A DNA stretch of 64,000 bases from Paradesertivirga superstes. GTDB taxonomy: Bacteria > Bacteroidota > Bacteroidia > Sphingobacteriales > Sphingobacteriaceae. Positions 63,455 to 64,000 of this stretch are shown one piece after another. The translations under genes and the position numbers were made by a program. Location: the NCBI RefSeq assembly GCF_037622515.1, contig NZ_JBBJCN010000003.1, forward strand, positions 248,001 to 312,000, in the 5' to 3' direction. The notes beneath the pieces were generated by a model, which worked only from the letters and a program-made list of their open reading frames with translations, did no database searches and was not told the DNA's origin. The number at the start of each line of letters is the position of its first letter. The first letter of the stretch is position 1.

Positions 63455-64000
63455 ATGAAAAAGCTCTTCTTAACCATTATCGCTTTTTTGCTTTTTATTT
63501 GCGGCTCTTATTCGCAGGAAGCAGATTCCCTTTTACAATCACTTGACTCCTCCAAATTTTCTGGCGGCAAGACCTTCTCAACGTTTAAGTCAACCAGGGT
63601 GGTTTTATCGCATTCAAGCGAAACACAGAAAAAATTTGATCTCGATTTACGAATTCGCCATCATTTTGGTGATATAGGCGGAGACTTTGGAAGTTCTCAT
63701 ACCCTTTATGGACTTGATATAGCCACAGATCTGTACATAGGATTAGATTACGGACTAACTAACCGATTAACTGTAGGAGTTGGCAGAAGTAAACATGACG
63801 AACTCTTTAACTTCTTTATCAAACATAAGGCTATAGAACAATCTAAGAAAACTGTACCTGTAACGATAAGCCTGCTGGCACAGGCCGGTGTGATTGCAAG
63901 GGAAGAAAATTTCGATAAAGAGTTTAATTCTGATTCGACGAGAAACAGCTATTTATTACAGGCTATTATAGCCCGTAAATTTTCTGAACATCTTTCCTTA
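63455..64000 (+). CDS. DUF5777 family outer-membrane beta-barrel protein (partial)
   Basis: The first 182 residues before the window ends. A signal peptide (MKKLFLTIIAFLLFICGSYSQ) is followed by a short linker and barrel-type strands (LDLRIRHHFGDIGGDFG, TDLYIGLDYGLTNRLTVGVGRSK). This opening, with HHFGDI and GLDYG(L)T, is typical of DUF5777 proteins. It starts 5 bp after the YceI gene and is the fourth gene of the sigma-factor operon. Function unknown. Confidence 0.8.
   Translation, partial: MKKLFLTIIAFLLFICGSYSQEADSLLQSLDSSKFSGGKTFSTFKSTRVVLSHSSETQKKFDLDLRIRHHFGDIGGDFGSSHTLYGLDIATDLYIGLDYGLTNRLTVGVGRSKHDELFNFFIKHKAIEQSKKTVPVTISLLAQAGVIAREENFDKEFNSDSTRNSYLLQAIIARKFSEHLSL

Noticed and set aside
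1..64000. tRNA, rRNA, CRISPR arrays, insertion sequences, prophage or conjugative genes
   Set aside because: I looked for cloverleaf-like stretches, regularly spaced repeats, transposase or integrase motifs and found none that hold up; a dedicated search (tRNAscan-SE, Infernal) would settle the RNA genes.

Overview
The window is AT-rich chromosomal DNA from a member of the Bacteroidota, most likely the family Sphingobacteriaceae (Pedobacter/Mucilaginibacter-like). The grounds are the GldK-GldL-GldM gliding/type IX secretion genes, a complete alternative complex III (ActA-F) joined to a cytochrome c oxidase, DUF families typical of the phylum (DUF4271, DUF4286, DUF5777, choice-of-anchor L), few Shine-Dalgarno sequences, and several TAnnTTTG-like -7 promoter elements. 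I see no rRNA, tRNA, CRISPR array, prophage or insertion sequence. Most of the window is ordinary core genome.

Layout. 1-4.5 kb (minus): gldM (partial), gldL, gldK, a HemD-like protein and a DUF4271 membrane protein. 4.7-11.8 kb: two small proteins, a YbbP/YbbA-type ABC exporter, a TesA-like lipoprotein esterase, malate:quinone oxidoreductase and a small membrane protein. 12-24.5 kb (plus): AsmA-like protein, DUF2892 protein, a lipoprotein, hemW, a fasciclin protein, a PfkB sugar kinase, a VWA/MoxR pair, a membrane metallophosphoesterase and a UbiA-like protein. 24.7-29 kb (minus): a two-component system beside a peptidase-like lipoprotein that has lost catalytic residues. 29-33.5 kb: TPR protein, DUF4286, rfbC, OmpA lipoprotein and DUF2461.

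33.5-50.4 kb (minus) is the energetic centrepiece. Reading in the direction of transcription it runs actA-actB-actC-actD-actE-actF-ctaC-ctaD, an intrinsic terminator, then ctaA-ctaB, two subunit-III genes, subunit IV, sco, DUF420 and a small membrane protein. ActA-F oxidise quinol, the oxidase reduces O2, CtaA/CtaB make heme A, and Sco loads CuA. Mqo (9.7 kb) feeds the same quinone pool.

50.7-60.4 kb: deoxyhypusine-synthase homologue, outer-membrane proteins, a methyltransferase, a transglutaminase-like protein, prfB with its programmed +1 frameshift, a MntA/HepT pair whose toxin has lost its middle, a lipoprotein and pgi. 60.5-61 kb holds a decayed modE-like regulator. 61.1 kb to the end is an operon: an ECF sigma factor, a protein that appears to span both membranes (candidate anti-sigma factor), a YceI protein and a DUF5777 beta-barrel protein cut by the window end.

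Best candidates for something less described are the sigma/trans-envelope operon at the right end, the catalytically dead S9-peptidase homologue next to a sensor kinase, and the HepT and ModE remnants.
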